In this document: positions 7,787 to 15,292 of the stretch, piece by piece
How the letters are laid out: each line of letters starts with the position of its first letter
Position numbering within the stretch: the first letter of the stretch is position 1
NCBI GenBank assembly: GCA_034679985.1
Contig: JAXITR010000042.1
Span: 1 to 17,434 of the forward strand
Length of the DNA: 17,434 bases
Reading direction: 5' to 3'
Origin: CAMDTE01 sp034679985
GTDB lineage: Bacteria; Bacteroidota; Bacteroidia; Flavobacteriales; Schleiferiaceae
Translations under genes and position numbers: made by a program
The notes under the pieces: generated by a model
What the model saw: the letters and a program-made list of their open reading frames with translations, nothing else
What the model was told of the DNA's origin: nothing
Database searches by the model: none

Positions 7787-8703
7787 ACAGTGTTTTGCGC
7801 ACGGTGCAGCTTTGGCTCCAAAAAATTCGCCCTCCCTTTCTGGAAAACCTCAGCTTGTGGGACCTGGGGACCTTTTTTTACCGCGCACTTTACGAAGGAG
7901 CCGTATCCAGCCGGGCGGCTTCCGTTGCCTTCTCTTTCTTTATGGCCCTTTTTCCGGGCGTCATTTTTGTCTTTACCCTCATTCCCTTCATCCCCATCGA
8001 CGGTTTTCAGGAAGAGCTCTTTGCGTTGCTTCAGGACGTACTGCCGCCCAACAGTTTTGAGGCCACACAGTCCACCATCAACGACATCCTCACGGTTCAA
8101 CGCGGAGACCTGTTGGGCGTCACCGTTCTGGCCGCTTTGATTTTCGCTACCAACGGCACCTTGGCCCTGATTGCCAACTTTACCCAAAGTGTCTACAACA
8201 TAGGGCACCGGAATTTCTGGTCGCAGTACCTGGCGGCATTCGTACTGACCGTCGTTTTGTCCGTTTTATTGATCGCTGGAATTGCTTTTTTGGTGGCCTC
8301 TGAGGGCCTCCTTGCCGCTTGGATGCAACACCGAACACAAATCGGTACGGAATGGAAACTGCTGATTGCTTGGCGCTACGCCATTCTCATCGTCTTGATT
8401 TTGTTGTCCGTTTCCTTGGTTTTCAAATACGGCCCTGCTTCCAAGGCGCCTTGGCGGTTGATCAGTCCCGGCGCTGTTTTAGCCACGGTATTGGTGGTAG
8501 CCTCGTCCGCAGCGTTTGGTTTTTACGTCGCGCATTTTGCTCGATACAACCAACTCTACGGCTCCATTGGAACGTTGTTGATCCTCCAGCTCTGGATCTA
8601 CATCAACGCCATCGGCCTGATTGTGGGGTACGAATTGAATGCGAGTGTGGCTCAGGCACAACGTACCCAAGAAGAAAACTCGGGTCAAAATTCTGTTTTG
8701 TAA
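7783..8703 (+). CDS. YihY/virulence factor BrkB family inner-membrane protein
   Basis: Polytopic inner-membrane protein of 306 residues in the YihY/BrkB family. E. coli YihY was once misnamed RNase BN; the true RNase BN is the RNase Z-type enzyme. The molecular function is unsettled. About six membrane segments are visible, near 46-70, 110-132, 147-171, 195-215, 228-251 and 260-286. Family signatures are SRAASVAFSFFMALFPG (43-59) and LYGSIGTLLILQLWIYINA (258-276). The C-tail is polar. The ATG at 7783 overlaps the nadC stop by 4 bases, so translation is likely coupled; a TTG two codons earlier is less likely. Confidence 0.92.
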   Translation: MNSVLRTVQLWLQKIRPPFLENLSLWDLGTFFYRALYEGAVSSRAASVAFSFFMALFPGVIFVFTLIPFIPIDGFQEELFALLQDVLPPNSFEATQSTINDILTVQRGDLLGVTVLAALIFATNGTLALIANFTQSVYNIGHRNFWSQYLAAFVLTVVLSVLLIAGIAFLVASEGLLAAWMQHRTQIGTEWKLLIAWRYAILIVLILLSVSLVFKYGPASKAPWRLISPGAVLATVLVVASSAAFGFYVAHFARYNQLYGSIGTLLILQLWIYINAIGLIVGYELNASVAQAQRTQEENSGQNSVL

Positions 8704-8712
8704 AGGATTGTA

Positions 8713-8720
8713 TATCTTCG
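8713..8720 (+). promoter_or_regulatory. Candidate -7 element before the DUF2147 gene
   Basis: TATCTTCG differs from TAnnTTTG at one base and lies 30 bases before the ATG, in the 47-base gap after the YihY gene. A TTTTG stands upstream at 8696-8700 but only 12 bases away, so the -33 assignment is poor. Confidence 0.35.
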
Positions 8721-8733
8721 TCCATGAACTCAA

Positions 8734-8746
8734 TTTCAATTTGAAA
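8734..8746. repeat. Short inverted repeat at the ribosome-binding position of the DUF2147 gene
   Basis: TTTCAA and TTGAAA around a single T form a 13-base near-palindrome ending 4 bases before the ATG. It might be a regulator site or a minor mRNA structure, or chance in an AT-rich leader. Confidence 0.25.
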
Positions 8747-8750
8747 ACCC

Positions 8751-9194
8751 ATGAAAAAAATTGCATTCCTCCTTGCCTTAATGATCGCACTCCCCTCTTT
8801 TGGACAAAAAGCAGACGACTTGGTAGGTGTATGGTTCAACGAAGAAAAAGACGGTAAAGTAGAGGTCTATAAAAAGGCCGATGGGAAATACTACGGTAAA
8901 ATTGTTTGGGTGAAAAACGATTTCAACGACGACGGTTCCAAACCAAAACGCGATCGTAAAAACCCAGACGAAAAATTGCGCAGCCGCCAAGTGAACGGAT
9001 TGGTTGTTCTGACGTCTTTGAAGTGGGATGCCAACGATAAAGAATGGGAAGACGGTCAGATTTACGACACCAAATCCGGCAAGACCTATTCCTGTTATTG
9101 CAAATTGCAGCCCGACGGATCTTTATACTTTAAAGGTTATGTTTTGGGCATGACCTTTTTGGGTCGAAGTACCGTGTGGACACGGGCAAAGTAA
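8751..9194 (+). CDS. Secreted DUF2147 domain protein
   Basis: Small exported protein of 147 residues. Residues 1-19 form a signal peptide (KK, a hydrophobic core, then PSFGQ), so the mature protein is periplasmic or outside. The mature part resembles DUF2147: DLVGVWFNEEKDGKVEVYK (23-41), a central KPKRDRKNPDEKLRSRQVNG, W-D--G-IYD-KSGKTYSC and KGYVLGMTFLGRSTVW near the C-terminus. The fold is probably a small beta barrel; the biochemical role is unknown. The gene is visibly richer in A and in Lys codons than its neighbours, which fits its composition and does not require transfer. It lies 47 bases after the YihY gene with its own candidate promoter and is followed by a strong terminator, so it may be made as a short separate mRNA. 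Confidence 0.88.
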   Translation: MKKIAFLLALMIALPSFGQKADDLVGVWFNEEKDGKVEVYKKADGKYYGKIVWVKNDFNDDGSKPKRDRKNPDEKLRSRQVNGLVVLTSLKWDANDKEWEDGQIYDTKSGKTYSCYCKLQPDGSLYFKGYVLGMTFLGRSTVWTRAK

Positions 9195-9221
9195 AACTTA
9201 GTCCCGGAACGCGCGATTGCT

Positions 9222-9265
9222 CCCCGAGCCACCCGCCGTTGGGCGGGTGGCTCGGGGATTTTTTT
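9222..9265 (+). terminator. Strong intrinsic terminator
   Basis: A perfect 16-bp GC-rich stem (9222-9237 pairing with 9242-9257) with a GTTG loop is followed by A and seven T. It lies 27 bases after the DUF2147 stop and ends plus-strand transcription. The T-tract overlaps the TAA (9266-9264) of the converging glycosyltransferase gene. On the minus strand the stem lacks a T-tract, so termination that way would be weaker, though the hairpin may protect the 3' end. Confidence 0.93.
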
Positions 9266-10427
9266 AGTCCAGCACTTCTCGGTAGAGTTCCGCCAACTGT
9301 TGCCCAATGGCCCCTGGGGAAAAGGATCCTCGTTCAAAAGACTCCACCGGAACGGGCGCCCGATTAACCTCAAAGGATTGAATTCCGGCCAAAAAGGACT
9401 CCGAATTCAAGGCCGTGAGCACCCCAAACTCGGATTTCCACCACGAAAGATTTGCCGGGATTTTCGTACTCACCACCGGCAGTCCGGTGGCTAAGGCTTC
9501 CCGTACCACCAATCCAAAGGTTTCTTGGGTTGTGGGGTGCAAAAAGAGATCGGATGTGCGCATCAAATCCCCAATGGCTTCTGGTGTTTGTGCACCGGCC
9601 CAATGAATGAAAGACTCCAGGCCCCGTTTGCGAGCCATCTTTTCCAAGGCAGGACGTCGAGCCCCATCGCCCACGTGGGTCCAAAAGACCGCCACCTCCG
9701 GCCGATGGGAACGGTACCAGGCCAGGGCGTCCAAAATCCACTCCACGCGCTTGATGGCGGCGTTGCTGGGGATCAAACTGGCCACAGAAAGCCAGTGCCA
9801 AACCGTCGGATCGTTGGTGGCTGCCGATCCTTCCGCACCCTCGGCGCGGTGGGCGTACGGACCAAAATCCACCACGTTGGGCACCACCGCCACCTTCTTG
9901 ATGCCTTGAGCGCGCAAATCATTCGCCAAATGTTCGGACACGGCCAGAACGCGTTGGGCACCGTCGTACGCGCGGCGCAGTTGTGCCCCAAAGAGCGGAT
10001 GGCCCAACCAGCTTTGCGCCTTGGACCAATGTTCCGTGACTACGTAAGGCAGGGCCCAGCGTCGTGCCAAAACCTGCGCCAACACTCCCCCGGGGAAACC
10101 AATGTTTCCGTGTACCAGATCCGGTCGGTTCAGGCTCGGCAGCTTTCGGAATGCTTGGCGAGCGGCCAATAAGGCCAGGAAACCCGGGGCGTGGCGCAAA
10201 AACTTCCAAAAAACGCTCCGAACCTCCCACGTAAACACGTTGGGTTCTGTGGTGATCCACCGGGACTGCCACCAACCGGAGCCGCGCTCCACATCCACAA
10301 AGAGCAGCTGGGCCTCCACTTGGCCGGCCGTAGCGCGAAACTGAGCGCGGATGTAGGCCGCGCGGTACGGATGCGTTGGGTCCGGATACCAGGGCGTGAG
10401 CCACAGTACGCGTGGAACCCGGCTCAC
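9264..10427 (-). CDS. GT4-type glycosyltransferase (GT-B fold)
   Basis: Cytoplasmic or membrane-associated retaining glycosyltransferase, likely adding a sugar to a lipid-linked glycan. It is 387 residues from GTG at 10427. The N-terminal Rossmann domain begins with VPRVLWLTPWYPDPTHPYRA, typical of GT4 acceptor domains. The linker region has VLAVSEHLANDL and VVPNVVDFG. The C-terminal domain has HVGDGARRPALE and the EX7E nucleotide-sugar motif E302-TFGLVVR-E310 followed by ALATGLPVVST. The start was chosen because GTG overlaps the flippase stop as GTGA; the frame stays open 15 codons further but would overlap the flippase more deeply. It is last in the sulfotransferase-flippase-transferase unit. 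Donor and acceptor are unknown. Confidence 0.9.
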   Translation of the reverse strand: MSRVPRVLWLTPWYPDPTHPYRAAYIRAQFRATAGQVEAQLLFVDVERGSGWWQSRWITTEPNVFTWEVRSVFWKFLRHAPGFLALLAARQAFRKLPSLNRPDLVHGNIGFPGGVLAQVLARRWALPYVVTEHWSKAQSWLGHPLFGAQLRRAYDGAQRVLAVSEHLANDLRAQGIKKVAVVPNVVDFGPYAHRAEGAEGSAATNDPTVWHWLSVASLIPSNAAIKRVEWILDALAWYRSHRPEVAVFWTHVGDGARRPALEKMARKRGLESFIHWAGAQTPEAIGDLMRTSDLFLHPTTQETFGLVVREALATGLPVVSTKIPANLSWWKSEFGVLTALNSESFLAGIQSFEVNRAPVPVESFERGSFSPGAIGQQLAELYREVLD

Positions 10428-11902
10428 AGATTGGGCTGTTTGGGGAGGAGTCGACGCGTCCAACCGTTCCACATTTGTTTAAAATCCGGCAACTCGGGCG
10501 ATTGAAGGATCCACATTAAAAAGAGGATTCCCTGCAGGCTCGCTTCCACCAGTGCGACAAGCACCGTCCCAAACGGCAACCAGAGTACCATTAAATGAAC
10601 CCCCGCGGCCAAAACAAAATACAGCATTGCCCATTGGGGCTTCACCCCAGACGGCCAAGCATGCAGCAGTTTTTGAACCAAGAGTGCTTTGAACAGATTG
10701 TACGCCACCGCAGACGCCACCAGTGCCCAGCCCATGGATAGGGTGCCGTAGCGCGGCAGTGCCCACCAACCCAACGAAAACAGCAGGACAATGAGCAACG
10801 CGTTGGCCCAAAAATCCCACCGATACAGCGGACTGGCCAGCAACACCAAACCGGAAACCCCCGTGGCTACATGGATCAGCTGCGCCGCCGCCACCCAGAG
10901 CGCCAAATCAGAGACCCCGCGGTAGGACGCCGGCAAATACAGCTCTACCGCCGGAAGTAAGGACCACAAGCCAAAAACCAAGAAGGCGGTTGCATAGAAT
11001 TGATGCACGCCGCCGCGTCGAACCAAATTCAAAAGGGTACCGGTGTCCGAACGGGACCACGCCTCCGCAATCAGGGGCCGGAGGGAGTACCCCATGGCCT
11101 TGGCCGGCACGGAGACCACCACCCCCAATTGAAAAGCAATGCTGTAGCGGGCCACTTCGGCCAAATTCAAACGCTTGCCAATGAGGACCACGTCCAATTG
11201 CCCCATAACCATCTGAGCGCCGGCGGTCAAAACCATGAATCCCGCATACGCCAAGAAGGCGCGCCACGGCAAGTTGGACCAGTTCCACCCCACCCGAATC
11301 CACTTCCGCGCATACACCACCAGAACGGCGGTCAACAGCACGTGGCCGGCGGTAACCCACCACAAAAATTGAAGAAAAGTGAGTCCGCCCAGCACCAGGG
11401 CCAGCGCCCCCAGGGTCAAAACGGATTTACGGCCCACGTCCTTAATCCACTGCGGGGCCACAACGCGGTAGGCGGATTGAGCCTGGCTCGCCACCAACTC
11501 AAAGAGCACGTAGGAGGCCACCAAGGCCCACAAAGGCGCCCAGCCCCACCCAAAACGCGGGTTGTTCACGGCTGCGGCCACCCAGCCGTCCCCTCTCCAA
11601 AGCCCCAGGGCCCCCAACGCCAACAGCACCACCGCTGCGGAGGCCAAACCGGCGCCAAAAAGATCTGCTTTGCGCTCCGGCGCTACCCGCGGAGCAAAAG
11701 TCACCAAGGCGTGTGGATACCCCAAATGGCCGACGGCGCCCACCAAAAGCGCTGCAGACAAAATCCATCGGACAAAACCAAACCCATCGGGATCCGCTGC
11801 AAAGGCCCAAGGCAACAAAACCAAGGCGTTGACGGCTCCCACCACCACCCCCAGGTAGCCGCCCACGGCGTTCCAAATACTCTGTCTTTTTACGATCCCC
11901 AC
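10424..11902 (-). CDS. Polysaccharide/oligosaccharide flippase, MOP superfamily
   Basis: Polytopic membrane protein of 492 residues with about a dozen or more hydrophobic segments along its whole length. It is of the polysaccharide transporter (Wzx-like) type, which moves undecaprenyl-linked repeat units across the inner membrane. The N-terminus KRQSIWNAVGGYLGVVVGAV, then LLVGAVGHLGYPHALVTFAP and KSVLTLGALALVLGGLTFLQ fit this family. The central LAEVARYSIAFQLGVVVSVP matches the usual YS-A--L position of flippases. The start is GTG at 11902, overlapping the end of the sulfotransferase gene by 13 bases; TTG at 11911 is possible. The stop overlaps the next start. The exact cargo is unknown; the flanking sulfotransferase and glycosyltransferase suggest a surface polysaccharide. 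Confidence 0.87.
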   Translation of the reverse strand: MGIVKRQSIWNAVGGYLGVVVGAVNALVLLPWAFAADPDGFGFVRWILSAALLVGAVGHLGYPHALVTFAPRVAPERKADLFGAGLASAAVVLLALGALGLWRGDGWVAAAVNNPRFGWGWAPLWALVASYVLFELVASQAQSAYRVVAPQWIKDVGRKSVLTLGALALVLGGLTFLQFLWWVTAGHVLLTAVLVVYARKWIRVGWNWSNLPWRAFLAYAGFMVLTAGAQMVMGQLDVVLIGKRLNLAEVARYSIAFQLGVVVSVPAKAMGYSLRPLIAEAWSRSDTGTLLNLVRRGGVHQFYATAFLVFGLWSLLPAVELYLPASYRGVSDLALWVAAAQLIHVATGVSGLVLLASPLYRWDFWANALLIVLLFSLGWWALPRYGTLSMGWALVASAVAYNLFKALLVQKLLHAWPSGVKPQWAMLYFVLAAGVHLMVLWLPFGTVLVALVEASLQGILFLMWILQSPELPDFKQMWNGWTRRLLPKQPNL

Positions 11903-12738
11903 ACCGACCAATCCAAGTCCGGAAAAAGGGCCTCCAATCCCGGTTGCAGCGTACGGTAGTGAGCGCGCACCTCTGCGCGTACCCGGTCGTCATCGGGGTC
12001 CTTGGCGGGCATTTTTCCGGCGTTCATTTTCAAATACAGCGGCAACAAGGCTTCCTGCACGGAATGGGGAACATACCGCTGGAGCGCCAACCCCAGGCGG
12101 TGCAGCCGCTTGGATCGAATGGCCACCGTTTCGTTGTGCTGCACAAAAGAATAGTTGGCGTAAAAGCTTGGATCCACGTTCAAAAAACGCGCCATGCGCT
12201 CCATTTCTCCGCTTGGATTGCGCAGCAAGGATTCAAAAAGCACCACGTGCAATCGATCCGCACCCAAAGCCTCCTGCCACGGCCTCAGCCAGTGCGCGTA
12301 ATCGCCGTGCCGCAGCAAGACGGGATCGCTGGCGTATTCGGCATAGGACTGGTTGATTCGCTTGGTTCGGAAGCGTTCAAAACGGTATTGGCTGTAGAGT
12401 CGGGCCGACGGTTCCCGCAAAACCACGATGCATTTGGGGCGGGACGGCAGCGCCGGAATGTGCTTCAACGCCTGCTGGTAGTACAAATAAGGAGCCGTGG
12501 CTTCCAAAACCACCGGTGCCTGAGCGCAGTTCTTAAAGTACGCCGCGTAAGCGCTTATACCGTGCTCAAGTACGTTGGCCGAACGGTTGAATCGGTTGAC
12601 GTCGTCGGCAAAAAAGAAGGTCTCTTTGACCGGAGAAGCGCAGATTTCCGGGTGGGCAGACAGCCAAAAATAGAGGGAACTGGTCCCGCATTTGGGCGCA
12701 CCGATGACCACTGCATTGGGAAAGGTGAGGTTGTTCAT
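11890..12738 (-). CDS. Sulfotransferase (PAPS-dependent)
   Basis: Transfers sulfate from 3'-phosphoadenosine 5'-phosphosulfate (PAPS), most likely to a glycan given its neighbours. It is 282 residues from ATG at 12738. The 5'-phosphosulfate-binding loop is VIGAPKCGTSSLYFWL (11-26), with catalytic Lys16. The 3'-phosphate-binding segment is IVVLREPSARLYSQYRF (104-120), with Arg108 and Ser111. GDYAHWLRPWQEALGADRLH (145-164) and the following VVLFESLLRNP match the bacterial glycan-sulfotransferase type. No signal peptide or membrane segment is seen, so it acts in the cytoplasm, before flipping. It is the first gene of the minus-strand unit, divergent from the YfhO gene by 61 bases. The frame is open upstream to 12834, but that would run into the YfhO coding region. 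The acceptor is unknown. Confidence 0.9.
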   Translation of the reverse strand: MNNLTFPNAVVIGAPKCGTSSLYFWLSAHPEICASPVKETFFFADDVNRFNRSANVLEHGISAYAAYFKNCAQAPVVLEATAPYLYYQQALKHIPALPSRPKCIVVLREPSARLYSQYRFERFRTKRINQSYAEYASDPVLLRHGDYAHWLRPWQEALGADRLHVVLFESLLRNPSGEMERMARFLNVDPSFYANYSFVQHNETVAIRSKRLHRLGLALQRYVPHSVQEALLPLYLKMNAGKMPAKDPDDDRVRAEVRAHYRTLQPGLEALFPDLDWSVWGS

Positions 12739-12746
12739 TCCAACCC

Positions 12747-12754
12747 CAAAGTAA
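12747..12754 (-). promoter_or_regulatory. Candidate -7 element before the sulfotransferase gene
   Basis: TTACTTTG on the minus strand differs at one base from TAnnTTTG and lies 8 bases before the ATG. It shares the 61-base divergent gap with the YfhO promoter candidate, so the two units may be regulated together. Confidence 0.35.
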
Positions 12755-12768
12755 CGGCCAATTCTTCG

Positions 12769-12776
12769 TAAACTTG
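12769..12776 (+). promoter_or_regulatory. Candidate -7 element before the YfhO gene
   Basis: TAAACTTG matches TAnnTTTG at all but one fixed base and lies 23 bases before the ATG at 12800. No clear -33 element is visible at the expected distance. Confidence 0.35.
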
Positions 12777-12799
12777 TGCATTCTTGTAACCCCCTACTC

Positions 12800-15292
12800 A
12801 TGAACGCTCTCTTTTCCTGGAAATCCAACCGCACTTGGTTGTTGCCCGTACTGGTTTTGGCCGCTTTGAATGTGGTTTATTTTGCCCCCGTGGTCTTCCA
12901 AAACAGATCCATACCGCAGGACGATATCCTAATGGGCCTGGCCAAGGGCAAGGAAATTGTGGATTACCGGGAAGCCACCGGCGAGGAGCCGCTCTGGACC
13001 AATTCCATGTTCAGCGGCATGCCCACTTTTCAGGTGTCCACCCTCTACCCCAACAACATTTTGGGCTACTTCCAAACGGCCATCAGCACCGTTTTGGGCC
13101 TGGATTCCGGCATTTACATCATTGCCACCCTCATGATTGGCTTTTTCTTTTTGCTGCGCGGTGAGAAGGTGGATCCGGGACTGGCCGCGGTGGGTGCCAT
13201 CGCTTTTGGTTTCAGTGCCTTCTTCATCATTTCCCTGGCGGCCGGCCACAACGCCAAAATCCGTACCGCGGCCTACATGGCGCCGCTCCTTCTGGGCGTT
13301 TTGCTGACTTTGCGCGGGCGCTTGGCCTTGGGCTTTGCACTGACTGCTTTGTTCACCGGCATGAGCATCCACGCCAACCACTTCCAAATCACCTTCTACA
13401 CCGCACTGCCTATTTTGGCGATGGTGGTGGCCTTTGGCGTTCATGCTTTTCGCACCGGAACGGCGGGCGGATGGGCCAAGCAGTTGGTGGTGCTCGCCCT
13501 GGCGGCACTGGTGGGCATCGGTCCCAACATCGGCAACCTGTGGAGCTCCTACGCCTACACCAAGGCGTCCATGCGCGGTGGACATTCGGATTTAACCCCG
13601 GAACAAACCGACGGTTCTGCGCAAAAACCCGCGGCGGGTTTAGACTTTGACTACGCCATGAGCTGGTCCTACGGCGTCAGCGAAACCTTGAATCTTTTCG
13701 TTCCCAACCTCATGGGCGGCGGGGCCAAACAGTCCTACGCGGATACGGAAACGTACCAATTTGTGGAAGGCGCACTGCGCCAGCAGGGCTACAGCGGCAA
13801 GGCATTGGAGGCCAATTCCAATCAATTGGTGGGCTCCCGCATGTACTGGGGCGATCAATCGTTGGTCAACGGAGCCTACTACGTGGGCGCGGTGGTCTTC
13901 TTTTTGTTCGTTTTGGGCTTGTTGGTGGTGCGCGGTCCCACGCGGAACTGGGCGTTGGCGGCTTTGCTGTTGAGTGCCGTTTTGGCCTGGGGCAAAAATG
14001 CAGAATTCATCAACCGTTTGGTGTTCGACTACCTCCCGCTCTACAACAAATTCCGCGTCCCTTCCATGGCGTTGGTGGTGGCCTTCTTGGTCATCCCCTA
14101 CCTGGGTTTTGTGGGCTTGCAGACCTGGATGAACGGCAACCAAGGGCGCGAGTGGCTGCAAAAGCGTTTGCTTTGGGCGCTGTATGTCACCGGCGGACTC
14201 AGCTTGCTGTTGGCGCTTTTTGGCCCGGCATTTTTGTCTTTGGAAAGTCCGCGCGACGCCGGATTTGGCCAAGAGGGATTCGACCTGAACATGCTCCGTT
14301 CGGACCGCGAGTCCCTGCTGCGCAGTTCTGCCTTCAGCACCCTGCTGTTTGTGGTGCTGACGGCCGCTTTGCTGTGGGGACACCTGCTGGGCAAGGTCAA
14401 AACCCTGCACGTGGTTTTGGGCCTGGGTGCTTTGGTGTTGGTGGATCAGTGGCGGTTTGACCGCGACCAACTGGGCAGCGAAGAATTTGTATCCAGCCGG
14501 GACTACGAGGCCGCCTTTGCCCCCTCGCAGGCGGACTTGTTGATCCAAAAAGACACGGACCCCCACTACCGCGTGTTCAACACCAGCGCGGGCCTAACCT
14601 CCGACTCCTACACCTCCTACCACCACAAAAGCGTGGGCGGGTACCACGGCGCCAAACTGGCCCGCTACCAAGATTTGATCGATCGGCAACTGAGTAAGGG
14701 CAACCTTTCCGTCTACAACATGCTCAACACCAAGTGGTTTATTGTCAAAGACAACAACAACCAGCCCATCGCCCAACCCAATTTGGCGGCCTGCGGACAC
14801 GCTTGGTTCCCCGCGGAAGTGAACCGCGTGGACGGTCCGGACGCCGCCATGGCGGCACTCTCGGATTTTGATCCCCAGCGCACGGCCGTGGTGGACGCGC
14901 AAGACGTTGCCCCAGACGTTGCCTTGCCCGTAGCCGCGGATTCCGCCGCACAAATCGGCTTAAAAACCTACGACCCCAAAACCCTAACGTACACCGTTCG
15001 CGGCTGCACCACGGACCGTTTGGCGGTATTCTCCGAACTGTTCTACGAGGTTCCCGGTCAGCGCTGGATTGCGGAGGCCGACGGCAAGGAAGTGGACGTT
15101 ATTCGGGTGAATTACGTGCTGCGCGCGACCGTTTTGCCCGCCGGCACGAAGGAAGTGGTGTTCCGTTTTGAACCCACCACCTACACCACCGGAGAACAAA
15201 TTGACTTGGGCTTTAGCGTTCTGTTGGTCCTGGCCTTGGCCGGGGCGTTTTGGCAGGAACTGCGCAACCGAAAAGAGGCAAGCGCGGCTTAA
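12800..15292 (+). CDS. YfhO family membrane protein (putative GT-C-type glycosyltransferase)
   Basis: Large integral membrane protein of 830 residues. It has a first membrane segment near 13-33, then the acidic loop IPQDDILMG with D41/D42 and EEPLWTNSMFSGMPTFQVS (62-80), both diagnostic of Bacteroidota YfhO proteins. Many membrane segments follow to about residue 560. A large extracytoplasmic domain comes next, with VFSELFYEVPGQRWIAEADG and RVNYVLRATVLPAG, and one last membrane segment precedes a basic tail. In Bacillus subtilis, YfhO glycosylates lipoteichoic acid; Bacteroidota lack that polymer, so the acceptor here is unknown, and a lipid-linked sugar donor is an inference from the fold. 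The first gene of the plus-strand glycan unit; its TAA overlaps the next ATG by one base. ATG at 12800 is preferred over an in-frame start 8 codons earlier. Confidence 0.9.
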   Translation: MNALFSWKSNRTWLLPVLVLAALNVVYFAPVVFQNRSIPQDDILMGLAKGKEIVDYREATGEEPLWTNSMFSGMPTFQVSTLYPNNILGYFQTAISTVLGLDSGIYIIATLMIGFFFLLRGEKVDPGLAAVGAIAFGFSAFFIISLAAGHNAKIRTAAYMAPLLLGVLLTLRGRLALGFALTALFTGMSIHANHFQITFYTALPILAMVVAFGVHAFRTGTAGGWAKQLVVLALAALVGIGPNIGNLWSSYAYTKASMRGGHSDLTPEQTDGSAQKPAAGLDFDYAMSWSYGVSETLNLFVPNLMGGGAKQSYADTETYQFVEGALRQQGYSGKALEANSNQLVGSRMYWGDQSLVNGAYYVGAVVFFLFVLGLLVVRGPTRNWALAALLLSAVLAWGKNAEFINRLVFDYLPLYNKFRVPSMALVVAFLVIPYLGFVGLQTWMNGNQGREWLQKRLLWALYVTGGLSLLLALFGPAFLSLESPRDAGFGQEGFDLNMLRSDRESLLRSSAFSTLLFVVLTAALLWGHLLGKVKTLHVVLGLGALVLVDQWRFDRDQLGSEEFVSSRDYEAAFAPSQADLLIQKDTDPHYRVFNTSAGLTSDSYTSYHHKSVGGYHGAKLARYQDLIDRQLSKGNLSVYNMLNTKWFIVKDNNNQPIAQPNLAACGHAWFPAEVNRVDGPDAAMAALSDFDPQRTAVVDAQDVAPDVALPVAADSAAQIGLKTYDPKTLTYTVRGCTTDRLAVFSELFYEVPGQRWIAEADGKEVDVIRVNYVLRATVLPAGTKEVVFRFEPTTYTTGEQIDLGFSVLLVLALAGAFWQELRNRKEASAA

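Noticed and set aside
7783..8703. Annotation as ribonuclease BN
   Set aside because: The family was misnamed; YihY-type proteins are membrane proteins without nuclease motifs.
11000..11959. 319-codon plus-strand open frame
   Set aside because: Antisense to the flippase gene; the translation is a hydrophilic His/Gln/Pro/Gly-rich mirror of hydrophobic codons.
12929..14566. Two long minus-strand open frames
   Set aside because: Antisense to the YfhO gene, with Gln/His-rich translations typical of the reverse of membrane-protein codons.
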